Shown: positions 32,514-45,737, counted from the first letter of the stretch. The stretch is DNA of 64,000 nt from Apostichopus japonicus (GCF_037975245.1 NC_092562.1:21345054-21409053), one strand, 5' to 3'. A program made the numbers and translations. Notes: generated by a model not told the origin, from the letters alone.

Positions 32514-34930
32514 GTTCCCAGCTCAGCTTATGCAATGAGTTCACAACAGGGTGTGGTAGGGAACAGGATCAGGCAACCACCAGTTCAACATCAATGTATC
32601 TCACATGGTGATGTCTCCGATTTGTATTCCTATGCTCCCTGGTTCCAATACTGTTGCCGACAGTAACCGTTGATAATTTATCTGCTTCTTGCTAACAAAT
32701 AGCATCAAATGACATTAAACACAACGGTAGATCATTGAAAGACTACAACAAAAAAGAATACAATTTGATTTCGTTTACTAAAATTTTCCACAATTACTTG
32801 TTAAGAATTCTATTGATATCACCTTAAAAGTTTACTTTAAAATGTTTTCAAAGCATTTCATAGATAATTATGTAGATGCAAAAATTTTCCAATTTCTCAT
32901 CACGATAATAATTTCTTCGGCGACCGTTTGAAGTGGAATTCCATTTAAATCCGACATAAAAAATTCTACATGTAATGCATTATGGTTAAGAAATAAGCTG
33001 GTATTTTGCAAGAATCTTTTTGGAATTGTATTCCATTAACACACATCGAAAAGAAACATTTCCAAATTTTTCTCATTTGCATACTCTGAAAACCCAAGGT
33101 GAATATTATCAAATTGACCACTTTTAAGCAAGGCGGCCGCCAACACCCAATTATCACAGTAAGGCGTAATAGTTGGGGGAATATTGCATGGAGAGTGCCT
33201 TTCCATGAATAAAAGGATACACTTCCTGTTAATATTCATATCCTTCACAAAGCAGAACATTTCCTAGCGTGGGTGTGGATAATTGTTGGGTGCCGTAAAG
33301 GAAGCAACGTATACGCACATTGCTGCAAGAGTAGACCACTACTTCTTTGAGCTTTAATAGCACCATTGAATGATCAACAAATTAGCAATGTTGGTATCAC
33401 TGACATAGATCCTACTAAATACTTTAATTTTCCAACACTGCAAATAATTAATAGGGCAAAAACCATCCTCAAGAGAAACAGCTCACAGCAAATAAAATGG
33501 CTACACTTAACACCCATTGCCCGATGCAATCACTGCCTCTACCTCTAGTAACCTCTCCCATACCTTCCCCCACCCCTCTGTCTTTATCATTCGAGCACCG
33601 TCCAATAACACCATCTTAGAATTGATCAAAGTTATGGAAATACACCTCTGTGTTGAGAAGGGCAATAAGCGGTGGGGTACTTAAAAGAATTATGAACTTA
33701 AAATACAATATGTGAAAACATGATATGGTCCAGTAAATACAGACATGCAAGGAACAAAAAAAAAGGTTTTCATCACAGCCACAATTAAAGGAAAAATAAT
33801 TAATTTTGTGATGTCACTGGTCATAGATATACATTAATATACTGAGCATTAATGTATATCTATGACCATGGTAACATGGCTTCCAACCATCTAACTTTAA
33901 GTCTCTAAACCCTTTAGGTTAAACCGATGGTCCAAGGGTTTTTCAACATTGTGGAAACTATATCTTTAACACTAATAAATAAACAAATAATACAAAGATT
34001 AAGGCAGGTTTTAATACAAGTGTTAAAAAAATCTTGGATACTGCGAATAATTAAATACAATAAGAAAGAGAACAGAATGCATACATTGTATCTAAAATAA
34101 CTAGTTAAAAAATACTATTTACCAATTACTCTCACCTCACCCTGCTCACAATCTATCAACCCAGCTTTCTCCTTTTGAAGAAGCATAAAAAAACAAATTT
34201 TTTAAAAACTGCCACAAACTTCTGGCAGCTCCTGACTGTTGACTTTGAGAACAGCATAGCTCACACTTTTTACAACAGCTTTTCTTGCATTTTTGGTGCA
34301 AAATTATTTCTGACAGTTCCAAGACTCACTATGATGTACAACCCTTAAATAGGGGTACCCCTAAGAGACCGCTTAGAATGGAAGCCAATGAGTTTATAAA
34401 ATGTTACCAAAACCTTTCCATACTTTAAAAAAAAAATCATTTTGTTAATATTTGTGTTATGATGCAAACCAATTCCAAACATGCCATGTATTTTCCATGG
34501 TTGAGAGAAATAAAATTGAAAAAATTTCCAAGACCTAATCCACGTGCAAAATGATTTTTAAGAGTTTTCTCGACTTTTTCACGATTTTAAGAGTCAAGTC
34601 GTGTTTCCCAATAATAAGCTCCATGAATTGCCAATGTACTCGTGTTAATACAGCACCAACACAGCAAGAATGTCCCAAAATACAACCACCACTAAACCAT
34701 TGCAGTCAGGCCCGAAGCTTTGCTCCAAAAAGCCAAACGTCTTCCTTTTCGAAGAGAATACCGTCTGCTTATAGTCTGCAAAGGTATACAGGTTACAACT
34801 CTCTTATCTAGTCATTCCGGGCTCGTACTTTGTTTTGGGCTATTCTAACAGCCCGCAGACAATGGCAACACTGCCTACATGTCTTCAATTCCGTTAAATA
34901 TTCTCTGCTTCCAATTTCCGGCCGTCTCAG
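32514..34930. other. Intergenic, downstream of BTF3 copy B
   Basis: AT-rich, no coding exon recognised. Contains the palindrome at 33825-33870 listed separately. The part next to 34931 is 3' UTR of copy B; no clear polyadenylation hexamer was assigned. Confidence 0.45.
33825..33870. repeat. Perfect inverted repeat (hairpin)
   Basis: GGTCATAGATATACATTAAT is followed after 9 bases by its exact reverse complement ATTAATGTATATCTATGACC. No known transposon end was recognised in the arms. Confidence 0.9.
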
Positions 34931-37900
34931 TTAAGCTTCTTCGTTTGACGGAGCGTCAAAATTTCCCACGAGATCTGCAAAATTGGACAAAAACAATTGA
35001 GAGGGTAAAGCTTGATATTTTAACAGTCTCAAGAGAAAACCATGTTTCAAATAAACTTTGTTGAAACCTTGAACCTCTAACTGTTGAGAAATATCAACCC
35101 GTCTGTGACCTTGACCTTTGAGATTGAATCACTATTGTTCTTCTACGTGTATAGGGCAATGGAAAAGCTCGCAATTGAAAAGACCAGGGTCTATGTATCA
35201 CAGGAGATTAGGTCTACACCATTTTTACAGAGCATGTTCATACATTGAAATATCGTTAAGCTCCAAGTTACAATTTCTTGTAAAATTGATTGCCAACACT
35301 GTCCTTAAATTTGTTGCTTCAATGTGACTGACATGAGTTGGCTGGTTGTCAAGTTTCATTACACACAAAAAAAGGCAATGAAAAAATGGGGGGAAAACTG
35401 ACAAAATTAAAGGCAATTTTCTTGCAAGACATTAAACCACTATCTAATAGTGTTCTTCATTTCAGTCCTTGTCCTCATACTTGTACTCTTAGCTAGGAAA
35501 TTTAAAGGACTACACATGTAGTTGTACTTGCACTAAAAGTCTGGTCTCTACTCTTAACACCAGCCCAGATTGTTGTATGCACACAAGACAAAGGCCAGTG
35601 ACCATCTGCTAAAATAGTGCTGTCCGCCAAAGAGAATTGCCAAAGACACTTGTTTATGTCTGTTACAAAAATGTAACAGATTTTGTTTTCTTTAGAAAGG
35701 TGTTGAAGTTTCTCTCTCAACACTAATGTAACAGTCTAACAATGTTATACTTTATACTTTATCCTCAAATCTTTAAGTGGATGTAAAACAATATGTTGCC
35801 AAACACAACTGCTTGCTTTGAATGCGAATATTTTCTTCTTCTTTTTTCTTCTTTTCTATTTCGGAAATGAGAGCAACCCCTTTTTTTAAGTGTTTCCTTA
35901 CTTGGAACATCTTCATCTTCTTCTTCGATGGTCGGCTGCATGGCTCCAGCTGCATCTGCCTCAGCCATAGCGGACCTTTGTAAATCTTTTACCATATCAA
36001 CACCCTGACACGGTGGGGGGAAAAAAAACACATTGTTATTTATATTATGCTCCAGTCAAGCATGAAATCATAGATGATCATGCAGGGATGATTAACCCAC
36101 AGTAATATATATTTCGAGATGCTGCACCACCTAAGCTCAAACTGCCAAACATTTGAATACAAAAACCACGTTTTAACGCTCCTTTTGATGAGATATGATC
36201 AACTTGGAACATCAATATCCTCCTGCACCACCCCCCCCCTTCCCGTCTATCTGGTAAGGAATATCTCTTGTAAATATTTACAGTACTTAGCATGAGATCT
36301 AAAACTCCAGCATGGCTATAGGACATGAAAAATATGTTACACTCTGTCTATTCAGTCTGCAATGTCTACAACTATGTTGAGTCCATGATTCACAACTGCT
36401 TTTAAAAGTGCATTTAAGTTACATATTATTGAATGTGTAACTTCATTTACATCTGCACGGTATGTGAAAGATTCGGAAGACTTGAAAGGCTGTATGTAAT
36501 TGATTAAATCATCAAAACCGATATGAAAGGGCTTTGTGCTAAAAAAATATATATATATTTTATATATTAAGGGGATTTCAAAGAGGTGTAGTAAAGGAGC
36601 AGGTGTAAGAGGGGTATGTTGAGAGGGTGGTGTTAGAGTATTGAATAACATGCGTTAAGGTTATCGAGAACGAGGAGATGTACTCACCAACTGATTCAGC
36701 ATTCCTGGAAGCATATCTTCGATTCGTTTCATCTCTGGGTGACCGCTGATGGCAAACGTATTGGCAGCTGCAGATGCCTGCACCTTAGGGTTAGTGAAGT
36801 GGATTATGGACCCATCACTCTTCACCATATTAACCTATTGAAAATAACATCAATCATATAAGATTTCAACAGAATTACGTGGTGTCGATTTTGTCCCACT
36901 GGTCACTCGTGTTCTAACTTGACCGAGTATGTTACTCTCCGTGAGACATTTGTCTATCTGATCAATCCTTCAAGTTTGGAAATTATTTAGAAGGCATAGA
37001 AACATTCAGTGAAGTTTGTCAGAAAAGTTCTTTAACTTATCAAACTTTTCATAATTCTAGCTTGACAAAATTTGGGACAATCCTGCTGTTGTTCAAGGTT
37101 TTTTTTTTGTGTGGGTGGCTTGGATGTCAGAGTACACAAACAGAAGTAAATGTGGTGACAAATTTTGGGGAAATTACGGCAATTTTGAGGCCACCTTAGG
37201 CCTCCCAGGAGCAGCTTTAGAAAATTGCTTACAACCGAGTAAAGAGGTTTGTTTTCCAGTGACGAACATATCAGGCTATCACAGCGAAAAAACCTTTTTG
37301 ATCATGATATAGAAATTTGAAAGGTGCCATGAATGGCCAATGTGTCAGCTTTCCAGTGAGGGGTCAGGTTAAGCATGTGAGAACTTCTACAAGGACTTGG
37401 AGACCACATTACTACATGATGATTTAGTGTGTAAGTTAAATGGGGAAAATTATATGGAGTATGCTACCTATGGAACCTGAAATCGGGACAAGTAGTATAC
37501 AAGAAATGTCCGTCTGTTCTTCAAAGTATGTCACACCATTCTGCTATCTATATTTCACCCACTGATACAGGTAAAAATGTTTCCTTATCTTTGAGAACCA
37601 GGAAGACTGATAGTTTTCTGAAGATTGCTTTGTTTCTGAAGGGTTATAACTTTGGGAAAGTGGTCTTGATCGATATAAACTTGACTTTGCCCATGGTCCT
37701 TACCACAATGGTAACACATGGACCAATTGTGGATTGCCAGTATTAAAATTAAATCTAACCAAATTTTTTTGTTTTTTGTTGGTATATTAGATCCTCCTGC
37801 AAGCAGGAACTCGCGAAGAAGCCTCATTGGCTTATCAAAGCCGCAAGCTGACCGAAGTCAGTCTCTTAGATTCATATTTAACGTCCATGATTATGAATTG

Positions 37901-38351
37901 TCAATTGTCAACAAGTCGGTCACTGGACGACATACATTAATCTGGGAGTGACTCGAACCGGGCACCGTATGATTGAAAGGCACCAGCGTTAACCACTGTG
38001 CTAACACTCCACATAGAAGTGGAACTAACACATTGAATTAATGTTGCACTAACACATAGCATTAATCATTAACACATTGAATTAATGTTGCACAGTGTTT
38101 TTCTCAGAAACATAAAACATTGGGTATGCTTAATCAAAACCATTTTAGACGCAGAGTAAAACACTTCCACCACCATCTCATACCTCTTCGATGCCATGGA
38201 TACTATTGACAGCCAGCCTCCTGAGAACGTTCCCTAGCTTCTTGTCATCACCTTTTGCTGTTTTATGAACCACCTTTCTCTTTCTCCTGGTAGTACCTTT
38301 GCCTCCTATTCTCACATCTTTGACCTGAGCTTGTAACTTTTCTTTATTCAT
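34931..38351 (-). CDS. BTF3: BTF3 / NAC beta subunit, copy B, complete
   Basis: Coding exons 38351-38184, 36834-36688, 36004-35902 and 34974-34931 splice with phases 0, 0, 1, exactly as in copy A, and give 153 residues. It starts [19 protein letters not shown], has the RRKRK motif at residues 22-26, the NAC domain ([31 protein letters not shown]) and an acidic stretch EEEDEDVP. Its tail reads [14 protein letters not shown] where copy A and vertebrate BTF3 have DLVENFD. Both copies carry KDV between AQV and RIGGKG, absent from human BTF3. Intron 1 holds a SINE. Open frames, intact splice sites and introns argue for a working gene and against a retrocopy. It could be called BTF3-like; a BTF3L4 versus BTF3 assignment cannot be made by eye. 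Confidence 0.92.
37790..38012 (-). mobile_element. tRNA-derived SINE, copy 2, in BTF3 copy B intron 1
   Basis: Same family and strand as the copy at 30453-30703: A-box TAGCACAGTGGTTAACG, B-box-like GGTTCGAGTCA, then GGTCAGCTTGCGGCTTTG and GAGTTCCTGCTTGCAGG. More diverged and shorter than copy 1. Two copies of AACACATTGAATTAATGTTG (38028 and 38070) follow on the tRNA-head side. Confidence 0.82.
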
Positions 38352-41300
38352 CCTGTTGCAATTCTATCTCGGTAGTGAAATTATTGTGAAATGAATGGAA
38401 AGTTAAGTTGAAATACTGAGAGAGATACAAAACATAAAAGTGGTCACCAGTGGTTCACCAGGTACTCGCTCGTCACTGTCTTTTACCCGGGTCAGAAGTT
38501 ACTTTGGTCGTTTTTATTTAAATATATTTTTTTTATTCAACAATGTAACAAAAAGTGACAGTGACTTTCACTTTTGCAAGGTTACTGAAGCCTAAGTTAA
38601 CCACACAACTGATGTGCCCAAGTTCTCTCCACCCCCCCCCCCCCCCCGGTAATATCAAGCACTCAAGAGTCAGAGACAAGCAATGGGCAATGCTAGAAGT
38701 TTGCAAACACTTTGATAACCTTTGACCTATCCTATCGCAAGTTTGAAGCATTCTTTCTTGTGGCTGCTTATAATCTCATATGGCATTGACATTTCTATGC
38801 AATTTATTTTCCACAACTACCAACTGATGAGCATTTAAATGAAAATCTGGTCCGTTTGAAAGCTATCACAGTCAAAATCTGAGCTGGAATAACTTCTCAT
38901 TCTAGTACAACTAGCTATCACTGGCTTTCCTCCTTAATATCAGATCTATTGCTCATGAGAACAAGCATTTTAAATGATTCAATGTTTGAATATTCCTTGT
39001 TTCAAAATGGGTCATTCCATACAAAATTAACCAAAGGCTTGGCCGGCCACCTCTACAACATGTGATGAAAAAGTTCATGGAAATGTAGCTAAAAACTGAT
39101 CATCAGCACTCGATAGATATTTATTGTGAAAGCTTCAGTTATAGGTATGTATTTTGGAAACAATGTTTCAATTCCGATAATTGCACATACATGTCCAAGG
39201 AGATGAAGTTTAATGCACATTTCTGGAGAGAATGTTACTAGTCTGTATAATGATGAAAGTGTGTACACAGAAAAGGAATTTGGCATTGTTATACACTCAC
39301 AGTCTGCCTAGCCTACCTGATTTTATGTGGCCCCTATATTATTTCACTAGCATGAAGTGCTGAACTAAGTGAAAAGAGTTAACAGCACTCAAGTACAGGG
39401 TTAATTGTTTGGCTTTTATAGTCCGGGAGCAAGGGATATTTTTTGCTTAATACATAGGTCCAATACAGACCTTCAACATACAAAACTGTAACTTTTAGTT
39501 TCAGCATACGGCATCGCAATTTTGGCCCATATGTCAAGGTCATACTTTGTCCAAACACACAAAATGCCACTTTTCATAAAAAGTATCTCCCAAAGTGAGT
39601 GGTATAAGTGGCTCCTATATAAGCAACACCTTTTAAGCCCTATAGGCTGGTTGTAACCTGACAATTTGGCTTCTCTAGCAATTTTTGTTTACTGATAAGA
39701 TGTGACCAAAATGGCCCAGCAAACATGGAGGTGGGATATTTTACATTTATGAGGCATTATATCGCTGTACCAGTTATTCCAATCACCATTTATCAATATT
39801 CTTTTGAAATTGATGGCCACAACTTGGCCTAGGCAGCTATTTTCAGGACCCTGGCATGTTTTATCAAGAATTTATGAGGACTCAACAAGGCACATTCAGT
39901 CGCACATGGCATCTCAACTTTAACATCTCAACTTTAAATTTTGCACACCTTCCTAACTCACTAGTAGGCCTAATATCAGTATTTGACAAAGTATCCGATT
40001 GAGCCTAGGCTATGTAGCCTGTCCCAGGGAAACCTTTGGAAATCTCAATATAACTGACCTGAATTCTGACAAAGAAAACAAACTGTGCATTATCTGGCCT
40101 AGCCTATGCCTAGTTTCCTACGCTATGACTTTTTTCTGAGTCAAAAAGGGAATTTCTTCGGCATAAGCCACAACAAAGCGTGGCATAAAGAGGAAAAAAT
40201 TAAACTTTTGATCATCTTATTCGTTGAAGTTCATAGTACAAACTGCACAACTAACTGTGCAGACTAACGTAAGGCTACTCAAGTCTACAGTAGGCCCATC
40301 TGAGTGTTCCTGTATAGCCTAGCTAATGCCTACTACTAGTACTAGCACTATTATTAGTAATAGATAGCCTATGCTAGGCTAGTATAACAATAACCCTAAC
40401 TTGGTCTAGACCTATAAATCCTGCGATTATGCATCCTTGCCGTTGTCTATATCCGATTTCAATTTCCGATTTCAATTTGATGTCTTAATCTGCTTCAAGT
40501 TGTTGATTTGATTGTGCATATGCCTCCAACACTAGAATTGGAAAACCTCAGTCCGAGTTCCGCGTGGATCCAGCTGTACATTGAATGTAGAATACTGTGA
40601 GTGATGGCTCGATGTATAACGTTTTCTATACTATATTGTACCTGCAATAGTGAATGGGCTCTCCCACATGGCCGTCTTCTGTTTACATATTTGCCATGCA
40701 CAACCCAAACCACTAAATCAGAGCCGAACGGCTGTGCACTAAATATTTTAATAGCTCCCTCTCTTTGCAGCCCTTTCGCCTTATTAGTCCATCTCTCGTA
40801 TACAACTGGTATGTTTCGAAACTTTGACGTAAAGCAAACTGTAAAATGTTTTACTTCTGGGTTTCAATAATAACATAGATAAATATAAAGAAGCTTTACT
40901 TCTATGCCCGGTACTTGAAAGATATTGTGTTGTTAGCCGGACATTAAATTTTGAGGTAATACGACAGGATATCTTATATTCAAAGAAGGATATATGTTAT
41001 ACGTTGTGACACCAAGACCTCAAGTTTTTTTCATCTCTCAAGACAAGTTATAATGTGGCAAGTTGCATTGCCTCGAGAAGTACGGTATTGCATGATACTA
41101 CATGACAAGTGACGTACACGTAGAAAGCTGTGACGTAACCATCGAATGGGCGTAACCAAGCATGGACCTCACTGTACTTGCGCAACTGGGGTATTATTTT
41201 TACGGCGGCTTCTTCGAACGATTGTACCGTGATCACACAACAGCGTAAAACAGTGTGCCTTATTGGTGAAAATCGCCCGATTTCTGTTGTAAGTAACCAA

Positions 41301-41435
41301 AATACTCATGCCTTATCATCTGAACTAAAATAGCTAACTTAAAGTGGCATAGGCCTAAAGTCGAAGATAATAGTACTGCCTGGCCTAGTACCACTGAGTA
41401 CTCTAGTAGCCTACTAATACTTTTACTATAGTTAA
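38352..41435. other. Upstream region of BTF3 copy B, no gene recognised
   Basis: Holds a C-run (about 38630-38647) and AT-rich sequence. The stretch near 41100-41250 has TGACGTAA and several CpGs, and a GTAAGTAAC donor-like site at 41290 follows. It could be a promoter and leader exon for the spliced candidate at 43122, but this is conjecture. Confidence 0.35.
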
Positions 41436-42279
41436 TATAGTAAAGGCTTCATAATTGACGAACCTTCAAATATTACTAGGCCTACTGCTAGATTGTACCA
41501 TAGCATTGATACAGCAGGCAACCTAAACCTTTTTGCAGCGAAGCAGTTACATATTTCATGAGATTGAAATGTTGAATCCATTTCAGGGGCCTATGCCACA
41601 TGACGAACAAATTGTGTTTTCTTTAAAGCTTTTCCACCTCCCCCCCCCACAAATTTTGGCATTAATTCTAAAAGATATAGCATGGTGGGCTCGTAATTGA
41701 CGCACTTAAGGATTGAATTGACGATGTCGGTCAACATAAAATCAAAATCACTCAACTGCCTGCACTTTTCATATGTTTAGTCCCTCAGAAATGTAATGAT
41801 CTCAAAATATTTATTGTTCTGTGCCTACGCAATGAACAATTGAGAAGAATTTGAACACAAAATGTCTGCTGTGTCAAGTTCTTTCATACCCCTAAATTGA
41901 CACATTCGTCGATAAGCTAACTGTAGTGTAGGCCTAAGTATACATCCATTGACTTTGGATGCTGTTTGCTATGCTCTGAACCTCTAAGCTTAGACAGGTC
42001 AGGTCCCAGAGAGTAGTGGTATCATATTGAAGTAATTTTTGTTATTTTTAGGGAGTAAGATTTCCAAATGTCCAAAAAATGTGTTAAACTGGGGGGAGGG
42101 TGTTAAAAGCTTAAAAAATGCCACAATTTGGTCAGCAAGTAGCTGAAATGGATTCAAACTCATGAAATATGTAATTCTGCTTGACTGCAAAAAGTTTAGG
42201 TGGCCTTCTGTATCGTTGCAAGTAATAATTGAAGGTGCGTCAATTACGGGGGTGCGTCAATTATGAAGCCTTTACTATA
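41436..42279. mobile_element. MITE-like element with 25-bp inverted ends and TA flanks
   Basis: The ends TATAGTAAAGGCTTCATAAT (41436) and its exact complement finishing at 42279 extend through TTGACG, 25 bases in all. Each edge holds TATA, consistent with a TA target duplication, so a Tc1/mariner-type origin is possible. The interior repeats AATTGACGCAC and related words at 41695, 41713 and 42245. No transposase. Confidence 0.8.
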
Positions 42280-42281
42280 GT

Positions 42282-42996
42282 TGATTTGGCCTTTGCTCCA
42301 GTTATTTCTGTTGAAATGCTAGCAGTACTAGATAGTACAATAGCTGATCACTTCATACTTTTTAAGGAGTTATTCCCAGAGGAAAGGTTAAAGCCAAAGC
42401 AACACTACCTTTTGCATTATGCTGACCGGCCAATTAAAAGCAATCTGGTGTATGCGGTTTGAAGCAAAGCACCAAGAGCTGAAATCGTATGCCACTATTT
42501 CCAAGAATTTTAAAATATTTGCTTAACAGTTGCAAGCAGAGTTCAAATGAAGCAGGCATGTTATCTGTTTGCTGAAAATTTCTTAAAGCCAGAACTTGAA
42601 ATCAAAGTAGCTTCCAAAAATTGCTGCTTAGAAAAGGATATTACTCAATGGGTATCAATACAAGGTATAAAGGTTGATGACTTTGAAATTTGTCAGTCTA
42701 TTAAGATTAGTGGTGTTGACTATCAAGCATATGGCAGTTGTTATGAATGGAGACAACAAGAATGATTTGACATTGGTCTAATCAGGGTGTTGCTGGCAAT
42801 AGGAGAAGATATGTGGTTAATTGTTGAAAAGTATGCAGTCCAACATATTCAAAATGTTAGGTCATACAAACTGGTACAAAGGAAAGGTTTGTGCTTTGTA
42901 GGAATAGAAGATCTGAAAGATTTTTATCCTTTAAGCATTTACAATGTTTTTGGCCAGTGTTTTGTGGTCCTAAAACATAGAATATGCTTGGAGTAA
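42282..42996 (+). pseudogene. Decayed transposon-type protein fragment (Transposase_21-like tail?)
   Basis: Plus-strand pieces in shifting frames resemble the C-terminal part of large uncharacterised proteins that are multi-copy in fish and invertebrates and which I associate with CACTA-type transposases: FAPVISVEMLAVLDSTIADH, LFPEERLKPKQHYLLHY, RFEAKHQELKSYATISKNF, then VASRVQMKQACYLFAENF and, from 42787, DMWLIVEKYA with DLKDFYPLSIYNVFG and VVLKH. Reading needs at least two frame changes near 42459 and 42510 and a stop at 42763, so it is broken. It begins right beside the MITE end at 42279. Family naming is from memory and uncertain; the coding resemblance is clearer than the name. Confidence 0.5.
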
Positions 42997-43121
42997 TCAA
43001 AGTAAAATCTGACTAGAGAAATTTGTTTAAGAATTGACTTTCTGCTGGTATTTCATGAGGTGTCAGTTTGCCAAGGTATATTTCAAAATTTGGTGTTTTA
43101 TTTTGTTTCCCAAAACAGGTG

Positions 43122-45649
43122 TTGGAGCTAAAACTATCACCACTTTAACATCACCCACCACCATGAAAATTCTTGTTGAGTATGGTCATTCTAGGAAAGT
43201 AATTGAACTAGAAAATGAAGATACACTGTTCTCTGAGTCATTATACAATACTCTCTGCATAATGATGAGTGTTCCATTTTCATCAGAAGAAACATTTTTT
43301 CCAGTACTTTAATGAGGATTTTAAGTCATGGGTTGACCTTGAGCTTGGAACCAAAGTTTCCTAGATTGGCCAAAAGTATCACCTTACTGGGAAGATGCTA
43401 CCTCAAGAGTGTCAAGAATGGTAATAAACATGACAAGATCAAAGAAATTCTACACAGGTGTGACAGGTAAGTCTTCAACTGTAATTTTAGTCAGTTTAAA
43501 TCTCTACCAGTGTTCTAGACCTACTAGGAGGCTTGGGTGTTTAGCCTTACGCCCCTTCAAAAGCTTTACGCTCCCAACGATCCCCACTCCAGTGTGGACA
43601 GACTATACCCCCACAGACCCCAAGAAATCGTTCAAAGGTAAATAGATAGGAATGCGTAATAGAGTGTTCTTTTGTGTTCATTTTTATCTTCTAAATCACA
43701 AACAGATCTAGTACCTTTCAAAAAACCTATTATCCCTTACATAAAATATTAGTCCCCTAAGGGTGCAAAAATGTTTTTGTTTTGTTGCGATTGAGGAAAT
43801 CCAAAACGTTTCAAAGGCAAAGACCACATTTCTTTATTTCGTGGGCCGACCTGTTGCTATGTTCATTGCGTGTACTTATGACATTTTTTACCCTTCTTAA
43901 AATCATGAATCGTGTATCAAACGTAAATCTATGTATGACGCAAACCATCATATTGTGTTCTTCACCATTGTTATTATTCCAGGAATATAAGAAGCTCTGA
44001 GGAAGACAGAACAGAGGAACAGAATAAAGCAGGATTACAGTTGCTACCATTGCTGCTACGGGAAAATGAAGAAGACTTCGTTTCCTACACAAATGTAAGA
44101 TCAAAGTTTGAAAAGAATATTTGTGATCTTGGCATGTTTGGTATCACCTGTTTTCATGTTCTGAGTAAAATAGCATATCTTATGCAGGTGTAGATTCAGG
44201 GTGTGATTAATCATCCGAAGCCCCTTCCACCTTCACATGCTGATGAAAATGCTTAAAATTTCATTATCCTGATTATGATTATGAGTCAGTATCCAGGAAA
44301 TTGCATATAAAATGGGCTTCTTTAGTTTCAAAATTCTGGCAGAAGACTCACAGGACATACTGTAGATAACAGGCAAGTCTTCGGTGCTCTTTTGGCCACC
44401 CACCACTTTCTACAGAACCTGCCTCTGACGTGTGTCATGTCAAGTGTCATGTCATGCTTGTAGTTATAGGTGAAATCAAGTATGATGCATTAATGGATGC
44501 AGAATTTAATTTACAGGCTCATTTTAGGGCATGTTTAGTCTTATTGCATTTAACAGTTTTCAACATGAAATCTTTGAAGTATCTCAAACCTAAGCATATA
44601 GGCTTTACGCCAGTGTCAACTTTGTGCATCTGATGATATGTATAGGGTAGATGTACAGTGTTCTTTGTCAGCAGGGCTGAAAAAATATACCAGATTATAC
44701 AAAAGTGTATATAACTTGAACACATGTATTGTAGTAGATGTCATTTGAGGTAACAATCGATCTTGTAGTGATGTTAGCTCAATACAACTCACTTAAGTGA
44801 TCATCTTTATTTAATTATCTTATTTAGTTTATATTTAATATCCCAATGTATTGTGAATCTATTGATCGTTGAAGACTTCAACGCTGATTGGTGGAAAGCC
44901 CAGCTATGTTAATTTTGATTAGGTGACCACTTGTTGTGCTGTTCCAGTGGTCTGCAGATGGTCTCTGCCACCTATTAAGAGCAGGCCTACTCAAATTGCC
45001 ATTAGCAATTATCAAAGCAAAGCAAACTGAATCTTTACAGAAGGGATTTTGCCTCTCATCTTATTCCTTACAGCGAGATGAGTTAGCAAGTAATATTTAT
45101 GAGATTTATGTTTTGCAACTGTAGCCAATGTGTTGCTCCTGTTGTTATCAAAGATTACAATATACTTATTGCATCCATTGTAGTCAACTCCTCAAGGACT
45201 TAAAGCATTTGTGTCTAAATCATAACCTTTCTTGTGTATTCTTTATTAATAGTCTTCCAGCATGACAACAAGAACAACATCCCATTTTATGATAAAAGTT
45301 TAGTTGGTTGTATATATCATTACTATGGGTAAAACTTACCATAGAAGCACCAATGAGTCATATAGGGATGCACACATATATGGGAAGGACAATTGTCCAC
45401 GCATGGACCAAATGTAATGCACTGCAAAGAGAAAGACATGTCTTATCCTGTCATTATAAACCTGTTGCATTATGACATTTTGTATGTATGTATTGTTTTT
45501 ATTCATTTCAGACTTCAAACGAATTTCAAAAGATTGCAGAGTCAGTGTCAACCCCAAAAATTCTAATCAGTGAAAGTACATGTGCCATTGCTGCTGAGTC
45601 CCAAGTGGTCAAGGAAGGTGATTCTGTGGACAGCCTCATTCATCTCATC
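43122..45649 (+). CDS. Unrecognised spliced candidate gene or transposon-derived unit
   Basis: Three plus-strand segments have convincing splice borders. A segment from 43122 follows the acceptor TTTTGTTTCCCAAAACAG, and its ATG at 43163 reads MKILVEYGHSRKVIELENED. A segment at 43983-44094 lies between TTATTATTCCAG and GTAAGA and reads IRSSEEDRTEEQNKAG then LLPLLLRENEEDFVSYTN. A segment at 45511-45649 lies between TTTATTCATTTCAG and GTATGT and reads TSNEFQKIAESVSTPKILIS and on. A further piece ending in a GTAAGT donor at 43468 reads IKEILHRCDR and joins the second segment in phase. Between 43310 and 43410 the frame is unclear (FNEDFKSWVDLE then a stop), so the unit may be decayed. The first segment resembles the PB1-like start of multi-copy uncharacterised proteins. 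Function unknown. Confidence 0.35.
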
Positions 45650-45737
45650 AGTATGTTTTATTGTGTAAATATTGAATACCCGAGATCATGTAACTGTACA
45701 TTTACATATGTACAAAAAAGAGATTTTTGAAATCACT

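Noticed and set aside
40440-41290. Bidirectional promoter with CRE-like TGACGTAA
   Set aside because: The word is present once and no transcript start or first exon can be shown; left as conjecture only.
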